Shown here: one piece after another, positions 1 to 9,000 of the stretch | How the letters are laid out: each line of letters starts with the position of its first letter | How positions within the stretch are numbered: position 1 is the stretch's first letter | NCBI GenBank assembly: GCA_012514255.1 | Contig: JAAZAP010000067.1 | Location: 1-16,575, forward strand | DNA: 16,575 nt | From: Bacteroidales bacterium | GTDB taxonomy: Bacteria; Bacteroidota; Bacteroidia; Bacteroidales; VadinHA17 | Direction: 5' to 3' | Notes under the pieces: generated by a model | Databases searched by the model: none | Told to the model about the DNA's origin: nothing | The model's input: only the letters and a program-made list of their open reading frames with translations | Position numbers and translations under genes: made by a program

Positions 1-1866
1 GATTTTAATCCACTGTTCACTCCTGACGGCGAACATATTGTCTTTATCTCCAACCGGATATTTGAACCCACTTACTGCGATCTCGAATGGGAGATGGTAT
101 ATCAGAAAATAGCCGGGATCTATGCGGTAACCCTGAAAAAAGAAGGTAAATCACTTGTTCCCTTTAAGAGTGATGAGGAACCTGTCGGTACGGAGACTGC
201 TGTGGCCGGACCGGCTGTGCCGGAGGAAGTGGCAGCGAGAGGGGCAGGATCAGGAAGGGCAGCGAGGGCGGCAAGGGCAGCCGGGGCAACCATGGCACCA
301 GTATCGCCGGCGACGGTCCGGATAGACTTCGATGGAATTACTGACAGGGTTGAAGCCCTGCCGATCGCAAAAGGCAATTACCGCAGCCTTGCCGTAAATG
401 ACAGATCTCTCTTCTGGCTCAACAGTGACGAGGGTAACTTCAACCGGTTTGAGGTTGCCGGACATGGACCGATGGATCTCTTTTCGTGGGATTTAAAAAC
501 CGCGAAGCAGTCTCCGCTTACCGAGGGTATAGACAACTACATGCTGTCAGCCGATGGAAGTACAATTGTCTTCAGGAAAAACGGAGGAGTTTCACTTATG
601 CCGACAGACGGAGGGAACGCTACGCCACTCAGGCTGACGGACCTTAAGGTTTGGTATGACCCGGTCAGCGAGTGGAAACAAATCTTCAATGAGGCATGGC
701 GCATGGAGCGCGACTACTATTATGAACCGGGGATGCATGGTCAGGACTGGCCGGCGCTGAAGCAGAAATATGAAATACTTGCTGACAGAGCCTCCTGCCG
801 CCAGGATCTCACTTTCATCATAGGTGAGATGATTGCCGAGCTCAACACTTCACATACATATGTTTACGGTGGAGACAGCAAACGGCACGCTGAACCGGTG
901 AACACCGGCATGCTTGGAGCCGATTACTCTGTAGATAAACAGAATAACCTCTACCGTTTCAGTAAGATATACAGGGAGAAGGACTGGTCGCGCGAGGGAT
1001 GGCCCCCACTGACGAAGCCGGGAATTAATATTTCTGAAGGTGACTACCTGCTCAGGGTCAACAACACTGATGTGAAGGCTGATAGGGAAGTCTATAGCTA
1101 TTTCACCGGCCTTGCCGGCAAGCAGGTGACGCTGACAGTAAACTCAAAACCGACGCTGACTGGCGCTCGCGAGGTAACCGTTGTCCCGGCAGGCAGCGAG
1201 AGCCGCTTCCGCTACATGGACTGGCTGGAGTCAAACCGTATTGCGGTTGATAAAGCATCAGGAGGAAAGATAGGATACATCTACCTGCCTGATACCTGGA
1301 ACGGTTCAGCCACCGATTTCCCGAGGTACTTTTATTCCCAGACAAAAAAGGAAGGACTCATCATTGACGGCCGGTTCAACGGAGGCGGACTAGATCCGGA
1401 GATCTTCCTGCAGCGTCTTCAGAAAAAGCCTCACGCCTTCTGGACACGCAGGCAGTCAGCTGATCAGCCCATTCCGCACCTTGCCGTTGACGCGCACATG
1501 GCTCTGATAACCAACAGGTACGCCGGATCGGGCGGAGATGAGCTGCCTTATGAGTTCCGCTGGTTCGGCATGGGACCGATCATAGGCACCCGGACCTGGG
1601 GCGGACTGGTGGGTGTCTCAATGTTTATTGAGCTGATTGACGGCGGTACCATTACCGCACCCGACTACCGCATTTACAACGAAAAGGGTGAATGGGTTGT
1701 GGAAAATGAGGGTGTCACACCGGATATAATCATTGATGTTGACTCGAAAAAGTACTCGGAGGGGTATGACACCCAGCTGATGAAGGCTGTGGAGGTGGTA
1801 ATGCAAAAGATCTCGGAAGAGCCACGCTCATGGCCTCAGCATAAGCCGTACCCGGTTGACAGGTAA
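1..1866 (+). CDS. Tricorn-type S41 serine protease, 5' end cut by window edge
   Basis: The reading frame is already open at base 1, so the start, signal peptide and most of the N-terminal beta-propeller lie outside; 621 residues are visible. Order in the visible part: end of a WD40/Tolb-like propeller (residues about 1-60), an Arg/Ala/Gly-rich linker (about 70-100), a second propeller fragment, the N-terminal core of the protease, a PDZ-like segment (about 305-400), and the C-terminal S41 peptidase domain. Catalytic residues of Tricorn can be placed: His at 853-855 (in NTSHTY), nucleophile Ser at 1528-1530 (in GSGGDELPY), and Glu at 1708-1710 (in ENEGVTPD). The GTRTWGGLVG motif after the nucleophile is typical of Tricorn core domains. 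Homologues degrade peptides; in Bacteroidota such proteins usually carry a secretion signal and act in the periplasm. The gene converges on the SusCD block, with 21 bases between stop codons. Peptide processing next to a possible amide-uptake locus may be coincidence. Family call is firm; substrate unknown. Confidence 0.93.
   Translation, partial: DFNPLFTPDGEHIVFISNRIFEPTYCDLEWEMVYQKIAGIYAVTLKKEGKSLVPFKSDEEPVGTETAVAGPAVPEEVAARGAGSGRAARAARAAGATMAPVSPATVRIDFDGITDRVEALPIAKGNYRSLAVNDRSLFWLNSDEGNFNRFEVAGHGPMDLFSWDLKTAKQSPLTEGIDNYMLSADGSTIVFRKNGGVSLMPTDGGNATPLRLTDLKVWYDPVSEWKQIFNEAWRMERDYYYEPGMHGQDWPALKQKYEILADRASCRQDLTFIIGEMIAELNTSHTYVYGGDSKRHAEPVNTGMLGADYSVDKQNNLYRFSKIYREKDWSREGWPPLTKPGINISEGDYLLRVNNTDVKADREVYSYFTGLAGKQVTLTVNSKPTLTGAREVTVVPAGSESRFRYMDWLESNRIAVDKASGGKIGYIYLPDTWNGSATDFPRYFYSQTKKEGLIIDGRFNGGGLDPEIFLQRLQKKPHAFWTRRQSADQPIPHLAVDAHMALITNRYAGSGGDELPYEFRWFGMGPIIGTRTWGGLVGVSMFIELIDGGTITAPDYRIYNEKGEWVVENEGVTPDIIIDVDSKKYSEGYDTQLMKAVEVVMQKISEEPRSWPQHKPYPVDR
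256..291 (+). repeat. Four imperfect 9-nt tandem units coding an Arg-Ala-Ala linker
   Basis: Four in-frame 9-base units of the form aggGCAGCn lie head to tail and encode RAA-RAA-RAA-GAT in the linker between propeller segments of the Tricorn-like protease. The surrounding stretch (about 215-300) is also Ala/Gly/Arg rich. A 9-base period keeps frame, so slippage would change linker length without breaking the gene. In the Bacteroidota Tricorn homologues I recall, this linker is Lys/Glu-rich rather than Arg/Ala-rich; that comparison is from memory. Confidence 0.7.
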
Positions 1867-1887
1867 TCCTGCATGCTTGACAGCCCT

Positions 1888-3171
1888 TTATTCCCAGCTT
1901 ACAACAATAGAATAGGGCACTCCGTTAAGAACATCAATGCACCCGGCATATTCAACGCCCCAGGGTGTGGGAATAGTTGTTACTGTATTGTTGCACTCCA
2001 CTCCCAGATACCATAAACCCGGATCCATTTCGGCTAATTTCATAGTCTTATATGCCCCCAGAGAAATATCTTTATAGTCAGAAGTGTTCCTGAAGGCAAA
2101 GTTGCCCTTCTTGAGATAGAGGAACAGATCATAATCTTCTGCTCCATCAAGGGTTATTTTTATGTTTCTGGCATTGTGGGGAATCCTGAAAACAAAATGA
2201 TGGTACTGCTTATCTCCGATCATTGTTGAATCAGGATTATTTTGCCATGTTGCTTTGAACATTTTTCTTACAGAACCATTCTCCAGTTCCCCTTTTATAA
2301 CCGGACTCCCGTTTCCATCCAATGCATATTGAATCATTGAAGCCATCAGGTCCAGACGCTCTCCTCCCGTTATGCTCTCAGGGTGTGATCCTATAACTAC
2401 CAGCCGGCCTGTTAATTCATGTTTTTTATATGCCCATGCACTTATTTCACCATTGATCTGGGTTCCCTCTTTTTTGTGAGGATAGTCATATCTCAGCAGT
2501 ACTTCTGTTCCTGCCGGGAAAAGCTGTTCTGTATAGGCCAGACATCCTCCATTATGGCGGACACTGTCAATGTACATATCACCTCCGAAATTGTCAAATT
2601 TTAAAAGAGGAGAATTCTTTTCAACCTTCATGCCGGTATAACTGTTCAACAGACCCGTTGCCCTAGCTACCCCAGGCCAAATCTGAAGATAGTGCTCACG
2701 TGGAAACACTGTATCTGATCTCAGCGTAGCTGAGGACGACAGGAACGCCCCGGCACAAGTCCCAACATAGCTACCCCCGTTCATAAAAAACCGACGAATG
2801 TTATCAAGTCCCTCTTTCCGTAATGATAATCCATGAGATGCTGCCTTGCCTCCATTAACAAAAATCATCCGGAACCTAGGCTGACCATCAGGATATAGAA
2901 GTATTCCATTCAGGTCGGTTTCAGATCCTATAATAAGACGGTCCTGAACAATAGAATCTGTTCTTGTTGGAGGAAATGTTGATTTGTAACGCGTTGAAGC
3001 GAAATATTCAATTGACAGGCCCAACAGATCGGCCGCAGGCAGACGCTCCATAGATGTCAGTCTGATGCCTCCGTCCATAAACACATCCTTGTAAAAACCC
3101 TGAGGACTTAAACAGGAAGAGTATACAAACAGTAATAACAAGAATAAACGATAACGGTTTTTCATGGTCAT
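1888..3171 (-). CDS. Lipoprotein with BPL_N/class I glutamine amidotransferase-like domain and PPC-like C-terminus
   Basis: The 427-residue protein opens with a hydrophobic leader ending in SSC, giving a lipobox Cys at residue 20; the -3 residue is Tyr, so lipidation is likely but not ideal. Residues about 75-285 form a class I glutamine-amidotransferase-like fold of the BPL_N type: a nucleophile elbow GTCAGA with Cys139, and GSHPES with His263 and Glu265, which matches the usual Cys-His-Glu triad. Residues about 325-425 (DYDLFLYLKKG, WYLGVE) resemble a bacterial pre-peptidase C-terminal (PPC) beta-sandwich. The start ATG overlaps the stop of the upstream hydrolase gene in ATGA, so translation is probably coupled; a second ATG two codons on (3165) is an alternative start. 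No synthase partner that would use ammonia is nearby, so a free-standing amidase or peptidase role is more likely than a classical amidotransferase. Substrate unknown. Last gene of the SusCD block. Confidence 0.8.
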   Translation of the reverse strand: MTMKNRYRLFLLLLFVYSSCLSPQGFYKDVFMDGGIRLTSMERLPAADLLGLSIEYFASTRYKSTFPPTRTDSIVQDRLIIGSETDLNGILLYPDGQPRFRMIFVNGGKAASHGLSLRKEGLDNIRRFFMNGGSYVGTCAGAFLSSSATLRSDTVFPREHYLQIWPGVARATGLLNSYTGMKVEKNSPLLKFDNFGGDMYIDSVRHNGGCLAYTEQLFPAGTEVLLRYDYPHKKEGTQINGEISAWAYKKHELTGRLVVIGSHPESITGGERLDLMASMIQYALDGNGSPVIKGELENGSVRKMFKATWQNNPDSTMIGDKQYHHFVFRIPHNARNIKITLDGAEDYDLFLYLKKGNFAFRNTSDYKDISLGAYKTMKLAEMDPGLWYLGVECNNTVTTIPTPWGVEYAGCIDVLNGVPYSIVVSWE

Positions 3172-4394
3172 TTTAAAATTTTTAATGTTAATTCACGCTC
3201 ATGATTTTTATACTCATCAATAATCAATCTATCTATTTCTTTGTACAGATCACTCAGCTCCCTCGTTGATGGTGTTCGTCCTTCCCATTTCGTCATCTCT
3301 TTATTTGAAAAACTAAATATCCTGTCTTCAAGAGGCAGCAGCCACTGCAGGTAACCACTCCCGTTAGTATTATTGACCTTGTTTATATCAAGATAGTCAG
3401 GGCCGTTGTCGTAAATAGAAGGGAATGATCTTTTCTTGAGCTCAAGTGACACATCGCAGAGTGGAGCAGTATGTTCTGGTGGTGCTGTTAGCATTTCCGG
3501 CAACAGATGCCCGGGATTTAACCAAACGGGATATGCAACTGTGGCAAGAGGCCAGCCGACAGCCACCCACATTGTTGATGAAGAAAATTCATCTCCGTAG
3601 CGAATGCCTTTGATTACCAGTGATGATGTCGAGTTCTTGCGAGCAATATTATCAGCAAAATGAACCAATCTGACTTCATTCTCAGCTGTAGCCATATCCT
3701 TCAGGTCATCACGGGTGAAATAATTATATAGGCTTCTGCCTGCCTGCTGCAAGATTGTTTCAGGATTCAGATTGTCAATTATTGCATTGCGATAAAAGAT
3801 GTCATAGGCTGTGATATACCGTGCATAACCTTTCCCTCTGAGCGGATCACCGGAAAATGAATAATTGGTTCTTATTACAAACCCCAGAGGGGCATTTGCG
3901 GGATCATTGACATCGATCTTTGTCCAGCCATTATTTCCAGCCTCATAATATGAAGCTCCTCCATAACCGTCAATAACCCCAAAATTACTATGTAGTCCGG
4001 TTGGCTTTGGAAGAGTATCCAGGATGCTTTCAAAGTCCTGCAGGGTCTCGCAAAGAGAAAGAGCCACAGACATAAATAGACCTGCACTCCGGTCAAACGA
4101 CTGCTCCACCGTATCATTTAGATTATACGATGCCGTATTCATAATCGAGAAACCGGCTTCGTTCATCCCAATCCACACACTTGATTCCGCCTTACCCGCA
4201 CTCACCAGGCCAATATAATCAAATCTCGCCCCGGTAAAATAGCAGAGCTTATTGTTCCCATTGTTTGTATCCCTCTGCTTCCACATGAGTGGTCTGCCAT
4301 CATGGGTGAATTTACCGCTTACAATGGCAGAGGTACACGCTCCTCCCTCAAGGCTTAACAGCATTGCTAAAAGGAGAAAAGGGTATTTCCTCAT
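3168..4394 (-). CDS. Secreted Ntn-hydrolase, peptidase C45 / acyl-CoA:6-APA acyltransferase-like
   Basis: The 408-residue protein has a short hydrophobic leader followed by GGA-Cys20-TSAIVSGK. In the Ntn hydrolases of the C45/choloylglycine type, a Cys exposed at the mature N-terminus is the nucleophile and the family hydrolyses or transfers acyl groups on amide bonds. Supporting motifs in the expected order are the Cys-Thr-Ser start, an Arg-Asp pair at residues 41-42 (KQRDT), GMNEAGFSIMN (76-86), and an Arg-Thr-Asn segment at 175-177 (VIRTNYSF) like the conserved TN of C45 proteins. Signal peptidase cleavage before Cys20 would both export and activate the enzyme. The same site could be read as a lipobox, but lipidation would block the catalytic amine. 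The gene follows susD after 82 bases and overlaps the next gene by four. Known relatives act on penicillins, carcinine or N-acyl amines; the substrate here cannot be named. Confidence 0.8.
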   Translation of the reverse strand: MRKYPFLLLAMLLSLEGGACTSAIVSGKFTHDGRPLMWKQRDTNNGNNKLCYFTGARFDYIGLVSAGKAESSVWIGMNEAGFSIMNTASYNLNDTVEQSFDRSAGLFMSVALSLCETLQDFESILDTLPKPTGLHSNFGVIDGYGGASYYEAGNNGWTKIDVNDPANAPLGFVIRTNYSFSGDPLRGKGYARYITAYDIFYRNAIIDNLNPETILQQAGRSLYNYFTRDDLKDMATAENEVRLVHFADNIARKNSTSSLVIKGIRYGDEFSSSTMWVAVGWPLATVAYPVWLNPGHLLPEMLTAPPEHTAPLCDVSLELKKRSFPSIYDNGPDYLDINKVNNTNGSGYLQWLLPLEDRIFSFSNKEMTKWEGRTPSTRELSDLYKEIDRLIIDEYKNHERELTLKILK

Positions 4395-4414
4395 TTTCGA
4401 TTGTTAGATATTAA

Positions 4415-4464
4415 GATGAGGTGCTCAATAATAGAGCAACATCCATCATTTAAGCACCTCATCA
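4415..4464 (-). other. Intercistronic stem-loop after susD with an alternative hairpin
   Basis: The gap between susD and the C45-like gene contains an 11-base perfect inverted repeat, GATGAGGTGCT / AGCACCTCATC (arms 4454-4464 and 4415-4425), with a 28-base loop. Inside it a second, smaller hairpin is possible, TGCTC / GAGCA (4422-4426 and 4434-4438), which uses part of the same 4415-4425 arm, so the two structures exclude each other. The U-tract after the stem in the - strand transcript is poor (TTAATATC), so this is more likely an mRNA-stabilising, processing or partial-termination element separating abundant susCD message from the enzyme genes than a full terminator. Confidence 0.5.
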
Positions 4465-4476
4465 ACAGATTTATCA

Positions 4477-6036
4477 TTATGACCCTTGGTATACAGAATA
4501 TCCCGGATTCTGCTGGTCTCTTATATTTGGATTAGCATCCATCTCCGTAATTGGGATGGGTGCAACTACTTTATAGAAATTCTCATCATTTCTTCCAGTA
4601 TCAGTCGTTGGGTCTATTGTAAGTACTGTATGGTGTGAATTATCCCTGGTGAAAGATCTACTTTTCCGCAGGTAATCCCATATTCCATGCCCTTCGAGCG
4701 CCAGCTCTCTTCTTCTTTCATTAAAGATAGCTGTTTTCAGATCATCCCCTGAAAGATCAGTCAGAATTGTACCCGTCCTCTTCGAGTATACACGATTCAG
4801 ATAATCAAGGGCTTCCACATCCCGGATTCCTGTCTCGGAGTAGGCTTCAGCAGCTATCAAAAGAAGCTCGGGCAGACGTATATAGGGAGTATTATGCAAA
4901 TAGACGTTTCCTTCGCGTCCTCCAATATACTTGTAATAGTATCTTGCCGAATATCCGTCTACACCCTGGATAAGTTCTGTGGCTGTCAGCGGGGCAGTGC
5001 TTGTTTTGTCCTCATGAAGTAGCTGAATCCTGATATCATCAGGATTTTCATTCAAAAGGGCAATGAAAGCATCAGAAGCCCCAATGTCACCATACCCTTT
5101 TGATGACGCATCGTGACGACCGTCCTCATTTACAGTCTTACTGGCCACATATCCGGGCATTCTGTCAGCCAGATTATCGGTCAGCGTATATCTAAGTTCA
5201 AAAATCACTTCATCATTACACTCTTCATAGTTTTCAGTCAGGAACTCAGATTTTTCTATCATGGACCTACCTGTTGATGCCTGAACGGCTGCATTAGCTG
5301 CCTCTTCCCATTTTTCCTGATAGAGGTACACATTTGCCAGTATCCCCTGGATAGCCTTGGCTGAGATATAATAACCGGGGGTTCTCGAAGGATCAATTTT
5401 GTCAAACGCATCAATAAGCAATTCCTCAAGGTATTGAAAGACCTCTGCCAGTTCAGCACGAACGGGGAGATTTTCAATAGTTGACACGTTGTCATCTTTT
5501 GTTCTTACGATTGGCAGTCCGAGGGTATACCTGGCATCAATCTCCGAATAAACAGGCGGATAACAAAAGGTTTGTAATAACTCCAGGTATGCAATAGCTT
5601 TTATGGTTATTGCCTGAGCCTCCATATCATCAATTACATCCTGCTTGCCTTCAAGTCCAGAGATACCATCAATAAAAACATTGCAGTCTTTTATGATCTG
5701 GTAACCCTGGGCCCAGATAACTCCGGCAACACCATAGTTAGTCACATTGTCCTGATAACTGTACTCTGTAGTGAAATACTGCCCGGTGCTTGTCAGAAGG
5801 AAAAAGTCACAACTTTTGAGATCACCCCTCAGTAATGTACTTCTGCCAGTGAAGTCACCACTCTGCAGGTCATTGTATAGTCCGTTGAGAGCAGCCTGGC
5901 ACGTTTCGATGTTTGAATAAATATTTACTCCTGATACCGAACTGCTTGGAAATCTGTCCAGAAAATCTTCGCATCCACTGCAAATGATTATCAGTGATAT
6001 TGTGAAGACTATTTTATATAGATCTGTTTTTTTCAT
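4477..6036 (-). CDS. SusD/RagB-family surface lipoprotein
   Basis: The 519-residue protein starts with a lipoprotein signal (IIICSGC, lipid Cys22) followed at once by acidic residues (EDFLD), as in surface-exported Bacteroidota lipoproteins. The N-terminal CEDFLDRFP motif is characteristic of SusD/RagB. The middle carries helical TPR-like SusD segments (ATELIQGVDGYSARYYYKY, YIRLPELLLIAAEAYSETG). The C-terminus has the family signatures NERRRELALEGHGIWDYLRK and IPITEMDANPN...QNPGY. Length is normal for the family. SusD proteins cap the SusC barrel, bind ligand and open for import. It lies 50 bases after susC on the same strand and is surely co-transcribed. Nothing in the sequence fixes the ligand; RagB-type relatives bind peptides, so a non-glycan cargo is possible. 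Confidence 0.95.
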   Translation of the reverse strand: MKKTDLYKIVFTISLIIICSGCEDFLDRFPSSSVSGVNIYSNIETCQAALNGLYNDLQSGDFTGRSTLLRGDLKSCDFFLLTSTGQYFTTEYSYQDNVTNYGVAGVIWAQGYQIIKDCNVFIDGISGLEGKQDVIDDMEAQAITIKAIAYLELLQTFCYPPVYSEIDARYTLGLPIVRTKDDNVSTIENLPVRAELAEVFQYLEELLIDAFDKIDPSRTPGYYISAKAIQGILANVYLYQEKWEEAANAAVQASTGRSMIEKSEFLTENYEECNDEVIFELRYTLTDNLADRMPGYVASKTVNEDGRHDASSKGYGDIGASDAFIALLNENPDDIRIQLLHEDKTSTAPLTATELIQGVDGYSARYYYKYIGGREGNVYLHNTPYIRLPELLLIAAEAYSETGIRDVEALDYLNRVYSKRTGTILTDLSGDDLKTAIFNERRRELALEGHGIWDYLRKSRSFTRDNSHHTVLTIDPTTDTGRNDENFYKVVAPIPITEMDANPNIRDQQNPGYSVYQGS

Positions 6037-6086
6037 GTTGACTTAAGTTTGGTTATTCTGTATCTTCCCAGAACTCACTGCGTAAT

Positions 6087-9000
6087 TTAAAAGCTCAGGT
6101 TGAGGCCTGCCAGAAAGGTTCTTGGAGTCGGATATGAATAGTGATATCTGTATCCGCTGCTGTTTGTTTCAGGGTCAAATCCCGGCATCTCAGTCAGTAT
6201 AAATACGTTTTCAATCTGGGTAAATACCTTTACCCCATCCATATTCAATTTGCCGGTAATCCTTTTAGGTATAGTATACGTCAGAATAATATTCCGCATC
6301 TTCAGATAATCGCCATTATACATATACCGAGAAGAGTAGTTGGATCCATTTTTATACCCATTAATAAGAATAGGATAATCAGAATCCATATTGTCAGGTC
6401 TCCAGTTGTCAAGCATAGCCACTTCTTTGTTTATTTTCCTGGAATATCCATCATCCCACGTGCTTCTGGCAGCATCGTAATCATAAACCAGGAAATCAAG
6501 ACCAAATGAGAACAGGGCATTCAGCTCGATATTCTTGTAATGCAGCCCTGTATTAATCCCACCTGAATAATGAGGCAATCCTGAGCCAAGAATCTGACGT
6601 GTTGCTTCGTCGAACACTTTTGTGGTCGTTTTCTCTCCTGTCTCGCTTACGACATACCACATTGGCTCACCAGTCTGCTTGTCAATTCCTGCCCACTCCT
6701 GCATGTACCATGACAAATTGGGATAACCAGTCCTGTCAACCCTGATTCCACTTACGTTATCAGATGGAAGAGATTCTATCTTGTTTCTTAGTGTGGACAA
6801 GTTCAGAGAAAGGCTCCATGAAAAGTCTCCAACTTCCACAGGCACTGCATTTAACGAATATTCAAACCCTCTGTTGCTCATTGCTCCGAGGTTTACAGTA
6901 GCGGTAGTATATCCGGATACCCTTGACAGTTCACGGTCGAGCAAAAGACCATCAGAATAACGATGGAAAAATTCAGCCGAGGCAGATATTCTGCCCTTAA
7001 AGGCACTTGCCTCCAAACCTATATTAAAGTTTTTGCTTTTCTCCCAGCTGAGATTCAGGTTCTCTACGTTTGTTATTGCTGCTCCCGATTGATCATTATA
7101 ATCATTCCCGAAAACATAATTACCAATATACTCATACAAACCACTTGGCAATGTTCCATTTATACCATAACTGGCACGCAGTTTTGTGTCATCCAACCAC
7201 TTGAGATCACTCATGAAAGGTTCCTTGGAGATTCTCCATGCGCCTGATACAGAATAGAAATTACCCCATCGCGACTGACTGGAGAAACGTGAAGAACCAT
7301 CCCGACGGAAACTCAGGGCAATATAGTATTTGTTGTCATAGTTATATTCGGCCTTCCCCAATGCTGAAAGCAGAGCATCGTCAGTATAGTAGCCGCTCAA
7401 ACTCCGAATCACAGAACCTGCATTGATCACAGGCGTAAATTCAGTCTGGTAATTTGTCATCTCGCCTCCAAAATACTTGGTGTGAGTGTGTTCAACTTCC
7501 CAACCCGCAAGAGCATTTATATTGTGTACCGAACCGAGCGTAGTTGTGTAATTCAAAATATTGGATGAAGTAATACGACTTCGGATACTGTAGTATTCAT
7601 ATTTAATTCCGATATTGCTTTTACCGGCTGCAATTCCTATAGGGTACCATCTGTTCTCATCCGTTTGCCTTGAGTCAAAACCAAAAGTAGATTTAAAGTT
7701 AAGACCTTCAATAATATTCAGCTGTGCCCATGCAATTGCTGTCTGTCGATGAGTACCCGTGTAATAATCTGCTTTGTCAAGAATGGCAACGGGATTATAG
7801 TTGCTTAACACATCGTAAGGGAATGTTGAATTGTAGGTACCATCAGAATATAGGACCGGGACAACAGGAGGGATGTCATGTGCAGCACGTAAGGGATCGG
7901 CATACATCTGACCGCTCTGTGGACCTGACTGATTAGTGAAGGAAATATTCAGATTTGCACCAAACCAAAGCACCTTGTTGGATTTAGAAGTTAAATTGGC
8001 TCTGCCTGAGTATCTCGTAAGCCCTGCCTGTTTCACGGGAGACAGCACATTGTAGTATTCGCCGGAAGCAAAATATGTTACTCCATTCTGGCCTCCTGAA
8101 GCTGAAAAATTTATCTTCTCTGTCTGACCCCGCCTGCTTACCTCTTCCAGCCAGTCAGTATCAGGATACATACTATATCCTTCACCCCAGAAATCATATA
8201 CATTACCTTCTATTTTAAAGGCTTTGTTGAAGTTACTGCGTGCAGTGGCCATAAAACCCTCATAAGCTTCTTGGTCGGTATAACTCTGTTTAATGAACTC
8301 ATATGAATCCATGCCGGAGGGAGTAGCTTTTCGCATAAGAGCATTTATCTCTCCGGTAAGCCATAATTCGGCAAACTGATCTTTGTCTGCCATATCCACG
8401 GTATTCAGATGCTGCGAAGAGCCATACTGAACATCAAGATTAAACCTTGTTCTCCCCTCTCTTCCCTGTTTGGTTGTAATAATTATTACTCCATTCGCGG
8501 CTCTGGATCCATAAAGTGATGCAGCAGCTGCATCTTTCAGAACAGTCATTGATTCAATATCACTGGGATTAATGGAAGCCATCGGGTTAGATTGAATATT
8601 CCCCAATTGTGCAAGGTCAGACATGTTTGAGGCTACCCCATCAATAACATAGAGCGGCGCGTTGGACGCATTCATTGAACCAATGCCCCTGATCCTCACA
8701 ATAGGCATATCACCCGGCTGACCCGTGGTTGTGACAAGCACCCCGGTTGTATTGGCCCCCAAAACATCAGTGAATGAAGTAACCGGCCTCTCAGCTATTC
8801 TTTCCGTAGAAACAACGCTGGCTGAACCGGTGAATGATTCTTTCTTTGTGACCCCATACGCAACAACTATAACATCATCAAGCTGTATGAGGTCTTCCTC
8901 CATATAAACCAACATGTTCTCCTCTTCCGTCGCAGTGACTTCCAAAGTTCTCATGCCTACAAAGGAAAATTGCAATACATCACCGGGATTGGTGGAGATT

